Part shown: piece after piece, positions 1 to 11,332 of the stretch | How positions within the stretch are numbered: the first letter of the stretch is position 1 | How the letters are laid out: every line of letters starts with the position of its first letter | Made by a program: the position numbers and the translations under genes | The notes under the pieces: generated by a model | Databases searched by the model: none | What the model saw: only the letters and a program-made list of their open reading frames with translations | Told to the model about the DNA's origin: nothing | Assembly: GCA_903831005.1 (NCBI GenBank) | Contig: CAIKWA010000007.1 | Location: 1 to 35,659 of the forward strand | Direction: 5' to 3' | DNA length: 35,659 bases | Origin: an uncultured Opitutia bacterium | Lineage (GTDB): Bacteria; Verrucomicrobiota; Verrucomicrobiia; Opitutales; UBA953

Positions 1-1
1 A

Positions 2-877
2 CTGATCTCCCCGGCCGCCAAGGCTCACTGGGATATTTCCTGGTTCAATAAGGCCATCGACTTCGAGCGCGGCGTGAAGGTCGCTGGCGCGGGCTTCCCA
101 TTCTATATCGGCGATATGGCCCGCCTCGTTCGCGCGCTCATCCAGTACTTCCTCGAGGAGGCCGGTACCAACGGCTACACCGAGGTCCACGCGCCTTTGC
201 TCGTCAATGCCGCCTCCGCCACCGCCACCGGCCAGCTACCCGACAAGGAGGGCCAGATGTACCATGCGCAGACGGATGATTTCTACCTGATTCCTACCGC
301 CGAGGTGCCGGTCACGAATTTCTTCCGCGACGAGATCATCGAAGAGGCCTCGTTGCCGGTGAAGCGCGTCGGCTACACGCCGTGCTTCCGTCGCGAAGCG
401 GGCAGTTGGGGTGCGCACGTGCGTGGCCTGAATCGCCTGCACCAGTTTGATAAGGTCGAGCTCGTGAAGTGGACCCACCCCGACAAGTCGTTCGAAGAAC
501 TCGAGCTCCTGCGCGGCGACGCCGAGCGTCTACTCCAGAAGCTTAACCTGCCTTATCGCGTGCTAATGATCTGCGCCGGCGACATCGGCTTCTCGCACAG
601 CAAACAGTACGACCTCGAAGTCTGGGCCGGCGGCCAGAAGCGCTGGCTCGAAGTCTCGAGCTGCTCTAATTTCACGGATTTCCAGGCCCGACGTGCGGGG
701 ATACGATTCCGCCCGAAGGATGGAAAGCCGGAGTTCGTCCACACCCTCAATGGTTCCGGCCTCGGTCTGCCGCGCGTCCTCGCCGCCATCTTGGAGAACA
801 ATCTCCAGGCCGACGGCACCGTCCGCGTGCCCGAAGCACTCCGTCGCTGGTACGGCAAGGAAACGCTGTCGTTCTGA
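2..877 (+). CDS. serS: Seryl-tRNA synthetase, C-terminal part (5' truncated by window edge)
   Basis: Frame open from the window start (..LISPAAKAHWDISWFNKAIDFERGVKVAGAGFPFYIGD..); class II motifs FRREAGSWG and LNGSGLGLPRVLAAILENN are typical of SerRS. Confidence 0.95.
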   Translation: MISPAAKAHWDISWFNKAIDFERGVKVAGAGFPFYIGDMARLVRALIQYFLEEAGTNGYTEVHAPLLVNAASATATGQLPDKEGQMYHAQTDDFYLIPTAEVPVTNFFRDEIIEEASLPVKRVGYTPCFRREAGSWGAHVRGLNRLHQFDKVELVKWTHPDKSFEELELLRGDAERLLQKLNLPYRVLMICAGDIGFSHSKQYDLEVWAGGQKRWLEVSSCSNFTDFQARRAGIRFRPKDGKPEFVHTLNGSGLGLPRVLAAILENNLQADGTVRVPEALRRWYGKETLSF

Positions 878-924
878 CGTCCGCTTTGGATTGGCAGGGC
901 TTCGGCGCGACGTAGTCTGACCGA

Positions 925-2319
925 GTGCCGATGAGCCTGCCCACTCCTGAAGCCTTGCGCGCGGCCGCCTTACGTTTGCCGCGCCTACCATCGCCGCCCG
1001 AAGAAAAGGGCACGATTGCCGTGGCTGTCTCGGGCGGTGCGGATTCGGTCTACTTGCTCTGCGCGCTTTGGGCAGACGAAGCCGTGCGACCACGTCTGCG
1101 CGTCCTGCATTTCGATCACCGCGTGCGGGGCGAAGTTTCGGCGGAGGACGCCCGTTTTGTCGCGGCGCTTTGCGCCGCCCTTGGTGTACCTTGCACCCAG
1201 GGTGCACGCGAAGGGCAGGGCGCTGCTTCAGAGGCTGAGCTTCGTTCAGCCCGCGATACGTTCTTCGCCGAACAGCGTCAGGCTCTCGGTTTCGAACTGC
1301 TTTGCACTGCACATCATCTCGACGACGTCGTCGAAAATGCGCTACTCCGGCTTGCCCGTGGCGCGGGCCTCGCGGGCCTAGCGGCTCCGCGCACGCTGCA
1401 GGAGTTTCGTGATGGCCATCGTCGCTGGCGTCCGCTGATCGCTGCTGGTATCGCGAAGCCTGCTCTACTGGTTTCGCTTCAGGCCACCGGGATTCCTTGG
1501 CGCGAGGATGCGACGAACGCTTTACCTATTGCGGCCCGTAATCGTATCCGCACTTGGCTGGCCGACGGGGGTGAGGCAGCCTTAGGGGTTGGATATGCTG
1601 AAGGGTTCGCTCGTTCTGCCCGCATTATCGGTCAGGCCCAGATGGCCTTGGCGCAGTGGGCGCGGGAAATTGGCTGTGTCGTCTCAACTGCCGGCACCAT
1701 GCCTGTCGGCATGCTCAAGAATCGACCTGTAGCCCTGGCCCAAGAATGCTTACGTGAGTTCCTGCATCACCACAGCGTCGTCGACCCCAGTACGAAATCA
1801 CTCTTACCGCTCGCATCCGCAATTGTCGCCGGGAGCGACGCCCGGTCCGCCGTGCGCGGGGTGGTCGTCCGCGTAAAGGCTGGTGAACTTTCCGTTCTGA
1901 CGGACGCTCCGTCCTTCGGTCCCTCCGAGCGACCCTTGCCGATTGGAGAGGCCGATGATGAATGCGGTTTACTTGCTGAAGTCGTGGACGTCGAAGCGCC
2001 ATTGTGGGCAAGTCTGTCCCGCGGCGACATTTCGCCGGCGAAGGAAGTCTATGTCATCGCCCCGGCCGCAGCTCTTGCCTGGCGTGGACGAGCCGAGGGC
2101 GATCGCTATCGCCCGCTTGGTTCGCCCGGCTCGGCCAAACTATCCGACCTGCTCATCAACCGCAAAATCCCCTCGGAAAGGCGGGAAGCTCTCCCGGTTG
2201 TCCTTTCTGGGGCAGAAATCCTTTGGGTGCCTGGTCTGCCCCCGGCTGAATCGGCGCGTCTAGCGGGCCCGACGAAGGGGGCTCTCCGGTTGACTTGGCT
2301 TGGCCCCTGCTTAGGTTAA
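925..2319 (+). CDS. tilS: tRNA(Ile)-lysidine synthase (start GTG 925 or ATG 931)
   Basis: N-terminal PP-loop SGGADS motif, HFDHRVRGE and CTAHHLDDVVEN; followed by ftsH, a common order. Confidence 0.9.
   Translation: MPMSLPTPEALRAAALRLPRLPSPPEEKGTIAVAVSGGADSVYLLCALWADEAVRPRLRVLHFDHRVRGEVSAEDARFVAALCAALGVPCTQGAREGQGAASEAELRSARDTFFAEQRQALGFELLCTAHHLDDVVENALLRLARGAGLAGLAAPRTLQEFRDGHRRWRPLIAAGIAKPALLVSLQATGIPWREDATNALPIAARNRIRTWLADGGEAALGVGYAEGFARSARIIGQAQMALAQWAREIGCVVSTAGTMPVGMLKNRPVALAQECLREFLHHHSVVDPSTKSLLPLASAIVAGSDARSAVRGVVVRVKAGELSVLTDAPSFGPSERPLPIGEADDECGLLAEVVDVEAPLWASLSRGDISPAKEVYVIAPAAALAWRGRAEGDRYRPLGSPGSAKLSDLLINRKIPSERREALPVVLSGAEILWVPGLPPAESARLAGPTKGALRLTWLGPCLG
2290..2317 (+). promoter_or_regulatory. 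Possible sigma70-type promoter for ftsH overlapping the tilS 3' end
   Basis: TTGACT, 16-nt spacer, TAGGTT; very close to ATG 2331. Confidence 0.25.
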
Positions 2320-2330
2320 ATTTTCTGCCC

Positions 2331-4328
<1,998 letters not shown>

Positions 4329-4365
4329 GGTTTGCCCTCGGCGGAGCGGGAAGGTAGGGTAGGGT

Positions 4366-4941
4366 ATGGTCATCGGACTCACGGGTGGGATCGGGTGCGG
4401 CAAGTCTGCCGCGGCCGCCTGCTTTGCGAAGGCGGGCTTCCTTGTCGTCGATACCGATCGGCTTGCCCGCCAGGTCTTGGAAGCGGCGGACATTGTCCCC
4501 CGGTTGCAAGCGCGCTGGGGCAAGGCCTGCCTGGGTCAGGACGGGCGCCCAGATCGCCGTTGGATCGCGACAAAGGTCTTTCAGGACTTAGGCGAACTCG
4601 CGTTCCTGGAAGGATTGATTCATCCCGAGGTCGCCCGGCTTCGCCGTCTGGCGGTCGCGAATCAGAGCCGCCACCATGTGGTCGAAATTCCGCTCCTTTT
4701 CGAAAAGAACCTTACCGATGGTTTTGATGCCATCGTCTGCGTCGCTTCTTCGAAGGAGACGCGGCGAGCACGGTTACTAGACCGTGGGCTTTCCGTCGAT
4801 GATATTAACCGCAGGATTAATTCACAACTTCCTCTCTCGGAGAAGGTTAAGCGTTCCGAATTCGTGCTTTGGAATGACGGCGAGCTCGATTTCCTGCAGG
4901 CGCAGGTCACGCAGCTGATTGCACGCCTGACGAGTCGTTGA
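4366..4941 (+). CDS. coaE: Dephospho-CoA kinase
   Basis: MVIGLTGGIGCGKSAAA P-loop; VVDTDRLARQVL; HHVVEIPLLFEKNL typical of CoaE. Confidence 0.92.
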   Translation: MVIGLTGGIGCGKSAAAACFAKAGFLVVDTDRLARQVLEAADIVPRLQARWGKACLGQDGRPDRRWIATKVFQDLGELAFLEGLIHPEVARLRRLAVANQSRHHVVEIPLLFEKNLTDGFDAIVCVASSKETRRARLLDRGLSVDDINRRINSQLPLSEKVKRSEFVLWNDGELDFLQAQVTQLIARLTSR

Positions 4942-5068
4942 AGTCGTCAATCTTAGGTTAATTTGCGATTGCGGGCAAGGTGGCTGGATTTAGCGTATTT
5001 TTCCCCGTTGTTCTCCTCTCTGAGGAGCAACCTTCCTACCCCCATCTTCCGCTCCGGATTTCCCCACT

Positions 5069-6793
5069 GTGACGACCGCCGACGACTACGTCATTCAATT
5101 CATTCAGGACAAGGGACTGGTGTCCCCCGCCGATGTGAACGAGGCCCGTGTCGCCGTCGGGACCGCTGCTGAGGGCCAGAATGTCGACACCCTCACTCTC
5201 GCCAAGCTGGTGGACGCCGGCAAGGTAAGTTGGTCCAAGATCACCGGGGCGCTCAGCCTGGAGTTCGATATGGAACTCGTCGATGTGACGCTGGTTACCC
5301 CTTCCGAGGATATTCTCAAACTGATTAGCCGAGAGCAGGCCGAAACCCGCAACATCTTGCCGCTGCAGATGGATGGGGTGGAGCTCCTCGTCGCCATCTC
5401 TGACCCCCTTGATACCGAGACGATTGATTCGATCTCCCGCGTGCTGAAGCTCGCCATCAATCCGAAGCTCGCCCCGCCGGACCTCCTCAAGGAAGCCATC
5501 TCGCGATGCTATGTCGGCGGCCCAATTGGCGGTGGCTCTTCGTATGATGACATCCTTGGGAAGGGCGGCGACGATGGCCTGGCGGTCGAACTCCCCCAGG
5601 GCGGCGACGTCAAGGAAGACGACGCCCCGATTATCCGCTACGTCAACTCGCTCATCGTCGATGCCATCCGTCGCAAGGCTTCGGACATCCACCTCGAGCC
5701 CCTGGAAAAGCGTTTCCGTGTCCGCTTCCGCGTCGACGGTGTGCTGCAGGAGATGAAAGGCCCGCCTAAGCGCCTCCAGCCCTCCATCATCTCGCGACTC
5801 AAGCTCATGGCGGAAGTCTCGCTCGCTGAAAAGCGCATCCCGCAGGACGGGCGCATCCAAGCCCGTACCGGCGGACGTGACATCGATTTGCGCGTCTCCG
5901 TCCTCCCGACCGTCTACGGCGAGTCCATTGTCATGCGAATCCTCGACAAGGAAGGCCTCAAGCTCGGCCTGCCTGAACTAGGTTTCTTCGCCGACGACCA
6001 GGCCAAGTTCCAGGGGCTTATCTCTGGCTCCGATGGCGTCTTTCTCGTCACCGGACCGACCGGCTCTGGTAAGTCGACCACGCTTTATTCTGCACTGAAT
6101 TACATTAATAAGCCGGACCGCAAAATCATCACCGTCGAGGACCCCGTCGAATACCAGATGGCCGGTATCAACCAGGTGCAAGTGAAGCGCGATGTCGGTA
6201 TGACTTTCGCCGCCGCGCTTCGCGCGATGCTCCGTCAGGCTCCGAACATTGTGATGATCGGTGAAATCCGAGATCTGGAGACCGCTGAAATCGCGATCAA
6301 TGCCGCGCTCACGGGCCACATGGTATTCTCGACCCTTCACACCAACGACTCCGTCAGCGCCGTCACCCGTCTCGTTGATATCGGCGTGAAGCCGTTCCTC
6401 GTTTCCGCCGCTCTTCGCGGCGCGCTCGCCCAGCGCCTCGTGCGCCGTAACTGTCAGGCCTGCGCTGCCCCGTACAAGCCAACCCCCAAGGAGCTCTACT
6501 CCATTGGCATGTCTGAGCAGGACCTCGCCAGCGCCACCCCCATGAAGGGCGCCGGTTGCCCTAAGTGTGGCGATCGCGGCTACAAGGGTCGCCGCGGCGT
6601 CTTCGAGATGTTTGTTATCACTGAGGAAATTCAGGAGATGATTTACGGCGGCGCCAATCTCGTCGACCTTCGGCGCAAGGCGCGCGAGGCCGGCATGCGC
6701 ACGATGCGCGAGGACGGCCAGCGCAAGGTAGCCTCGGGCATGACCACCATTGAGGAAGTACTCGGCGCCACCGTCGCCGACGACGTTATCTAA
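5069..6793 (+). CDS. GspE/PulE/PilB-family secretion/pilus assembly ATPase (GTG start)
   Basis: N-terminal MshEN-like region, Walker [28 protein letters not shown], zinc site CQAC...CPKC. Confidence 0.93.
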   Translation: MTTADDYVIQFIQDKGLVSPADVNEARVAVGTAAEGQNVDTLTLAKLVDAGKVSWSKITGALSLEFDMELVDVTLVTPSEDILKLISREQAETRNILPLQMDGVELLVAISDPLDTETIDSISRVLKLAINPKLAPPDLLKEAISRCYVGGPIGGGSSYDDILGKGGDDGLAVELPQGGDVKEDDAPIIRYVNSLIVDAIRRKASDIHLEPLEKRFRVRFRVDGVLQEMKGPPKRLQPSIISRLKLMAEVSLAEKRIPQDGRIQARTGGRDIDLRVSVLPTVYGESIVMRILDKEGLKLGLPELGFFADDQAKFQGLISGSDGVFLVTGPTGSGKSTTLYSALNYINKPDRKIITVEDPVEYQMAGINQVQVKRDVGMTFAAALRAMLRQAPNIVMIGEIRDLETAEIAINAALTGHMVFSTLHTNDSVSAVTRLVDIGVKPFLVSAALRGALAQRLVRRNCQACAAPYKPTPKELYSIGMSEQDLASATPMKGAGCPKCGDRGYKGRRGVFEMFVITEEIQEMIYGGANLVDLRRKAREAGMRTMREDGQRKVASGMTTIEEVLGATVADDVI

Positions 6794-6797
6794 TCCT

Positions 6798-7871
6798 ATG
6801 GCCTACGAGATGAACCAGTTGCTGGAGGCCATGATGGAGAATGGTGCTTCCGACCTGCATATCCACGTGGGTCGCTCGCCTAGCCTACGCGTTAACGGAA
6901 CGATTGTCTCGATCGACGGCACCCCTCTCACCGTCGACGATGCCAAGGCCCTCGTACTTGGCGTCGTGCCGCCGTCCCAACTTGGCCGTCTCGACGCCGA
7001 CGGCGGCTGCGACTTCGCCTTTTCCTTTCGCCAGAAGACGCGTCTACGCGTGAACGCCTTCCGCAGTCATGCCGGCTACGGTATGGTCCTGCGCCTCCTC
7101 CCCTCGAAGATGTTTACGCTCGAGCAGCTGCGTCTGCCCGCGGTCATCAAGGACATGCTCAAGCGTGCCCGCGGCCTCATCCTCGTGACCGGCCCCACCG
7201 GTTCCGGCAAGTCGACCACCCTCGCCTCGATGATCAATTGGATCAATGAGAACGAGCAGGGACATATCATCACCATCGAGGACCCGATCGAGTATACACA
7301 CGCGCACAAGAATAGCCTCATCACGCAGCGCGAAGTCGGCGTCGACCTGCCGTCCTTCGCAGAAGGCGTGCGCTCCGCGCTCCGGCAGGATCCGGACGTC
7401 ATCCTCATTGGCGAAATGCGCGATCTCGAGACCATCGAAGCCGCCGTCACCGCGGCGGAGACGGGTCACCTTGTTCTCGGCACGCTGCATACCTCCGGTG
7501 CCGCGCGTACGGTTGACCGTATCATCGACGCCTTTCCGGCGGGCTCCCGCGACCAGATTCGGGCCCAGCTATCCACCTCGCTTTCCGCGGTCATCTCCCA
7601 GTGCCTATTGCACACCACCGACGACCGCCGCGTTGCTGCCTTCGAGATTATGATTCGGACCGATGGGGTCGCCGCCAAGATTCGCGAAGGCAAGACCTAC
7701 CAGCTCCTCACCGATATCGAGACCGGCGGCGCCCGCGGCATGCGGACCCTCGATAGCGACCTGCTCGCGCTCTTCTTCCAGGGGCTTGTCTCCGAGGAAG
7801 AGATTTTCAACTACTGCCAGAATCCCGAAGCCATGCGCGAGCGCATGCGTGCCGGCGCGCAGTCTCGCTGA
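6798..7871 (+). CDS. pilT: Type IV pilus twitching motility ATPase PilT
   Basis: [81 protein letters not shown] 6798, 4 nt after the upstream stop. Confidence 0.93.
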   Translation: MAYEMNQLLEAMMENGASDLHIHVGRSPSLRVNGTIVSIDGTPLTVDDAKALVLGVVPPSQLGRLDADGGCDFAFSFRQKTRLRVNAFRSHAGYGMVLRLLPSKMFTLEQLRLPAVIKDMLKRARGLILVTGPTGSGKSTTLASMINWINENEQGHIITIEDPIEYTHAHKNSLITQREVGVDLPSFAEGVRSALRQDPDVILIGEMRDLETIEAAVTAAETGHLVLGTLHTSGAARTVDRIIDAFPAGSRDQIRAQLSTSLSAVISQCLLHTTDDRRVAAFEIMIRTDGVAAKIREGKTYQLLTDIETGGARGMRTLDSDLLALFFQGLVSEEEIFNYCQNPEAMRERMRAGAQSR

Positions 7872-7901
7872 ACTGCCTCATCCCTTTAACAACCCATTCC
7901 C

Positions 7902-9587
7902 ATGTTCGACGACCATAGTGACGTGATCCGCGATATCGCCCTCGAGGCGGGCCTCGTGACCCCAGCCCAAGCCGAGGAGATCTGGGAATCCCACGCCACC
8001 ACGGGTAAATCCTTCAGCGAAAGCCTCATGGATGCCGGGCTCGCCGATCGTGCGACCATCCTGCAAGCAATCGCCGACCATCTCAACGTACAGTATTACT
8101 CCGTAGTGCCAGCTGATCCGGGTGATGCGCTGGTTAAGCTCCTCAAGGCCCCGCAGGCCCACAAGTACGTCGTTTTGCCGGTCGCGGACGAAGCCGGTAA
8201 ACTGACGTTGCTTGCCAAGGACCCTTTCAACTCCTCCGTCATCAACGAACTGGGCTTCATCCTCCAGCGCGACATCGAGCTCGCCGTCGCTGATCCCGCG
8301 CAGGTCGAGGCTGCGGTCACGCGCGTTTACGGCGAGGCCACCTCGGCCTCGATGGAAGAGCTGCTCGGCGAGTTCGATCAGGTCGAGGGTGCGGCCGCCG
8401 TAACCGATGAGGACGTGACCAAGCAGGCCAGCCAGGCCCCCATTATCCGCTTCGTCGACCTGGTACTCCAGGAAGGCGTTAAGGCGAAGGCGTCGGATAT
8501 CCACTTCGAGCCTTTCGAGCACGAGTTCCGCATCCGCCTCCGCATCGACGGCTCCCTCTACGAGATGGCGCCCCCGCCGAAGAATCTCGCCTCGGCCGTC
8601 ATCGCCCGCGTCAAGGTGCTTTCCTCCCTGAACATCGCCGAACGGCGCGTGCCGCAGGATGGTCGCATCAAGACCACCATCAGTGGACGTCAGATCGACC
8701 TCCGCGTCTCGACCTTACCCACGCAGTTCGGCGAATCTGTCGTGCTCCGAATTCTCGACAAGACCGTCGTCAACCTGAGCCTCGAGGCCCTCTCGATGCA
8801 GGATGATATCAAGGAAGGTATCCGCGCGATGGTCGGCCGTCCGAACGGTATCTTCATTGTCACCGGTCCGACCGGCTCCGGCAAGACGACCACCCTCTAT
8901 TCCGCCCTTCGCGAGGTAAATACGGAGGACGTCAAAATCCTTACCGCTGAGGACCCGGTCGAATACGAGGTCGAAGGCATCATGCAGGTGCCGATCAATC
9001 ACCAGGTTGGTCTGACCTTTGCGGCCGCGTTGCGTTCATTCCTGCGACAGGATCCGGATACCATCATGGTGGGTGAAATCCGAGATCTCGAGACTGCCCA
9101 GATTGCCGTGCAGGCCTCCCTTACGGGTCACGTCGTGCTTTCGACCCTACACACCAACGATGCCCCGGGTGCCGTCACCCGTCTCATCGATATGGGCCTA
9201 GAGCCATTCCTGATTTCAGCTTCGCTTGAAGGGGTGCTCGCCCAGCGACTCCTTCGCCGGATCTGTAAGACCTGCCGGACACCCTACGAACCCGATAAGG
9301 ATGTGGTGAATATGCTTGGCGTCGACGCCTTGGAAATCGCCAACAAGAAGTTCTACTACGGCAAAGGGTGCCCGGACTGTAACCGCTCCGGCTACAAGAG
9401 CCGCCAAGGTCTTTTCGAACTCATGACGATTTCCGACCAGATGCGCACGCTGATTACGCAGCGAGCGCCGACCCTCGTCCTCAAGCAGAAAGCAATCGAG
9501 GCCGGCATGCGCCCGCTGCGCGAGGACGGCCTCCGCTGCATCTTCGATGGCCTCACCTCGATCGAGGAAGTGCTCAAGTATACCTAA
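7902..9587 (+). CDS. pilB: Type IV pilus assembly ATPase PilB / GspE family (second copy)
   Basis: [46 protein letters not shown], zinc site CKTC...CPDC; MshEN-like N-terminus. Confidence 0.93.
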   Translation: MFDDHSDVIRDIALEAGLVTPAQAEEIWESHATTGKSFSESLMDAGLADRATILQAIADHLNVQYYSVVPADPGDALVKLLKAPQAHKYVVLPVADEAGKLTLLAKDPFNSSVINELGFILQRDIELAVADPAQVEAAVTRVYGEATSASMEELLGEFDQVEGAAAVTDEDVTKQASQAPIIRFVDLVLQEGVKAKASDIHFEPFEHEFRIRLRIDGSLYEMAPPPKNLASAVIARVKVLSSLNIAERRVPQDGRIKTTISGRQIDLRVSTLPTQFGESVVLRILDKTVVNLSLEALSMQDDIKEGIRAMVGRPNGIFIVTGPTGSGKTTTLYSALREVNTEDVKILTAEDPVEYEVEGIMQVPINHQVGLTFAAALRSFLRQDPDTIMVGEIRDLETAQIAVQASLTGHVVLSTLHTNDAPGAVTRLIDMGLEPFLISASLEGVLAQRLLRRICKTCRTPYEPDKDVVNMLGVDALEIANKKFYYGKGCPDCNRSGYKSRQGLFELMTISDQMRTLITQRAPTLVLKQKAIEAGMRPLREDGLRCIFDGLTSIEEVLKYT

Positions 9588-9611
9588 CTTTCATAACACC
9601 CCTAAACTCCC

Positions 9612-10853
9612 ATGCCCGACTACAAGTACACTGCTATCGACCGGACCGGTTCCCAGACTTCTGGCCGCATCGAGGCCGCCAATGACGAGCAGGCCCGCCA
9701 GAAGCTCATGGCCAAAGGCCTGATGGTCACCACGCTCGCGAGTGACGCCGGGGCGGCCAAGTCCGCGGCGACGCCCGCGGCGCCCGCCAAGCGTGGTATC
9801 ACCTTCGGTGCGAAGGTGACGCAGAACGACGTCACGCTCATGACGCGCCAGCTGGCGACGCTGATCACGGCCGGGCTACCGCTCCTGCGTGCCCTCGAAC
9901 TCATCACGAAGCAGGAACGTAATCCGACCTTTAAGACGATTCTCGGTAATATCGCCGAAAGCGTCTCCCAAGGTAACAACCTTTCCGAGGCCCTGCAGGC
10001 CCATCCCAAAGTCTTCGATCGTCTCTTCGTCAATATGATCCGTGCTGGTGAAGCGGGCGGCGTGCTCGACAAGGTTCTCGATCGCCTCGCGAAGTTCCGT
10101 GAAAAGGCCGAGCGCATCCAGAAGAAGGTCAAGTCCGCGATGGTGTACCCCGGCGTGGTTATGTCCGTCGCCATCATCATCGTCTACATCCTGATGGTGA
10201 AGGTCGTGCCTTCCTTCCAGAAGCTGCTGAGCGCCCAGAAGACGGAAATGCCGCCGCTGACAAAGTTTGTCGTCAGCATCTCCACGTTCCTGACGGAGTA
10301 TTGGTGGGCCACCCCGATCTTGATCTTCGGAGTCTACTTTGGGCTGAAGACCTGGCTGGCGACAGAGAAGGGCAAGGAGCTCTTCGACCGCATTATCTTC
10401 CGACTGCCCAAGGTCGGCAGCTTCATCCAGATTGTCTCGGTCTCGCGTTTTGCCCGCACCTTCGGGACGCTCATGGCCTCCGGCGTACCGATCTTGCAGT
10501 CGATTACAATCACTCGCGACACCCTCGATAACGTAGTCATCGCCAAGTCTTTGGAACGCGTTCATGATCGCGTCCGCGACGGTGAACCGCTGTCGGTGCC
10601 GCTCGAACAGTCGGGCGTGTTTCCGCAGATGGTAACCTCGATGATTCAGGTCGGTGAAGAGACCGGCCAGCTGCCCGAGATGCTCAATCGTGTCGCTGAT
10701 ATCTATGACGAAGAAGTCGACAACGCCGTGACTGCGCTGACCTCGATTATCGAGCCGGTGCTCATCGTGTTCCTCGCGGTGGTTGTCGGTGCCATCGTGT
10801 TGGCGATGTTCCTCCCGCTCATTGCTCTCATTACCAAGATGACCGGAGGTTGA
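9612..10853 (+). CDS. pilC: Type IV pilus inner-membrane platform protein PilC / GspF family
   Basis: MPDYKYTAIDRTGSQTSGRIEA N-terminus, TRQLATLITAGLPLLRALE, GEETGQLPEML, C-terminal TM helix. Confidence 0.93.
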   Translation: MPDYKYTAIDRTGSQTSGRIEAANDEQARQKLMAKGLMVTTLASDAGAAKSAATPAAPAKRGITFGAKVTQNDVTLMTRQLATLITAGLPLLRALELITKQERNPTFKTILGNIAESVSQGNNLSEALQAHPKVFDRLFVNMIRAGEAGGVLDKVLDRLAKFREKAERIQKKVKSAMVYPGVVMSVAIIIVYILMVKVVPSFQKLLSAQKTEMPPLTKFVVSISTFLTEYWWATPILIFGVYFGLKTWLATEKGKELFDRIIFRLPKVGSFIQIVSVSRFARTFGTLMASGVPILQSITITRDTLDNVVIAKSLERVHDRVRDGEPLSVPLEQSGVFPQMVTSMIQVGEETGQLPEMLNRVADIYDEEVDNAVTALTSIIEPVLIVFLAVVVGAIVLAMFLPLIALITKMTGG

Positions 10854-10874
10854 GCGATCCCTGCGCGGACAACT

Positions 10875-10905
10875 AAGCCCGGTCCGAAAGGAGCCGGGCT
10901 TTTTT
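10875..10905 (+). terminator. Rho-independent terminator of the pil block
   Basis: AGCCCGG (10876-10882) pairs with CCGGGCT (10894-10900), followed by a T run; just after the pilC stop. Confidence 0.85.
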
Positions 10906-10934
10906 ATGCCTGGAGGCAGATACCATCTGGGCAA

Positions 10935-10978
10935 AAAGGAGGCGGCTTGCATACCCCTATGCAAGCCGCCTGTTTTTT
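10935..10978. terminator. Strong, apparently bidirectional terminator between pilC (+) and tRNA (-)
   Basis: Perfect 12-bp stem GGCGGCTTGCAT (10941-10952) / ATGCAAGCCGCC (10959-10970); followed by TGTTTTTT on + and preceded by AAAAAGGA (T tract on -). Confidence 0.85.
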
Positions 10979-11118
10979 ACTGCTTTATCTTACTTACCCC
11001 ATTGTCCCGTAGGACAAATTTAATACCTGATACCGTGCATTTAATTCCGATCGGTTCAAGCCTTATCATAATCTTTTTGGTCACTTCTTTAAGTGACTGG
11101 CCTTCATGGCCTTAAAAT

Positions 11119-11196
11119 TGGGTGCAGGGGTAGGATTTGAACCTACGACCTTCAGGTTATGAGCCTGACGAGCTAACCGGGCTGCTCCACCCTGCA
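11119..11196 (-). tRNA. tRNA-Met(CAT), initiator type (tRNA-fMet); CCA encoded
   Basis: Reverse complement folds as TGCAGGG TG GAGC AGCCCGGTTA GCTC G TCAGG CTCATAA CCTGA AGGTC GTAGG TTCAAAT CCTAC CCCTGCA C CCA; D-arm and anticodon loop closely resemble known bacterial initiator tRNAs. Confidence 0.93.
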
Positions 11197-11332
11197 ATAA
11201 GTGGGAGGTCGAACACAAAGGGGTGGGGACTGAGTCGCAAGCCATTTCTTGCGGTAGTTCGACCCAGCTCGATGGGCAAAAAGGGTTGAAGCAGTCGGAA
11301 CAGGGGGGAAGATTGTTTACCCCCCTTAAGCG

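Noticed and set aside
563-1312. 249-aa minus-strand ORF over serS/tilS
   Set aside because: Arg/Pro-rich antisense frame overlapping two confident genes.
4349-4368. GGTAGGGTAGGGTATGG telomere-like repeat before coaE
   Set aside because: Only two to three imperfect units; most simply an SD-like purine-rich leader.
9876-10964. 362-aa minus-strand ORF antisense to pilC
   Set aside because: Runs through the pil terminators; residues dominated by H/D/R/E from antisense reading, no domain.
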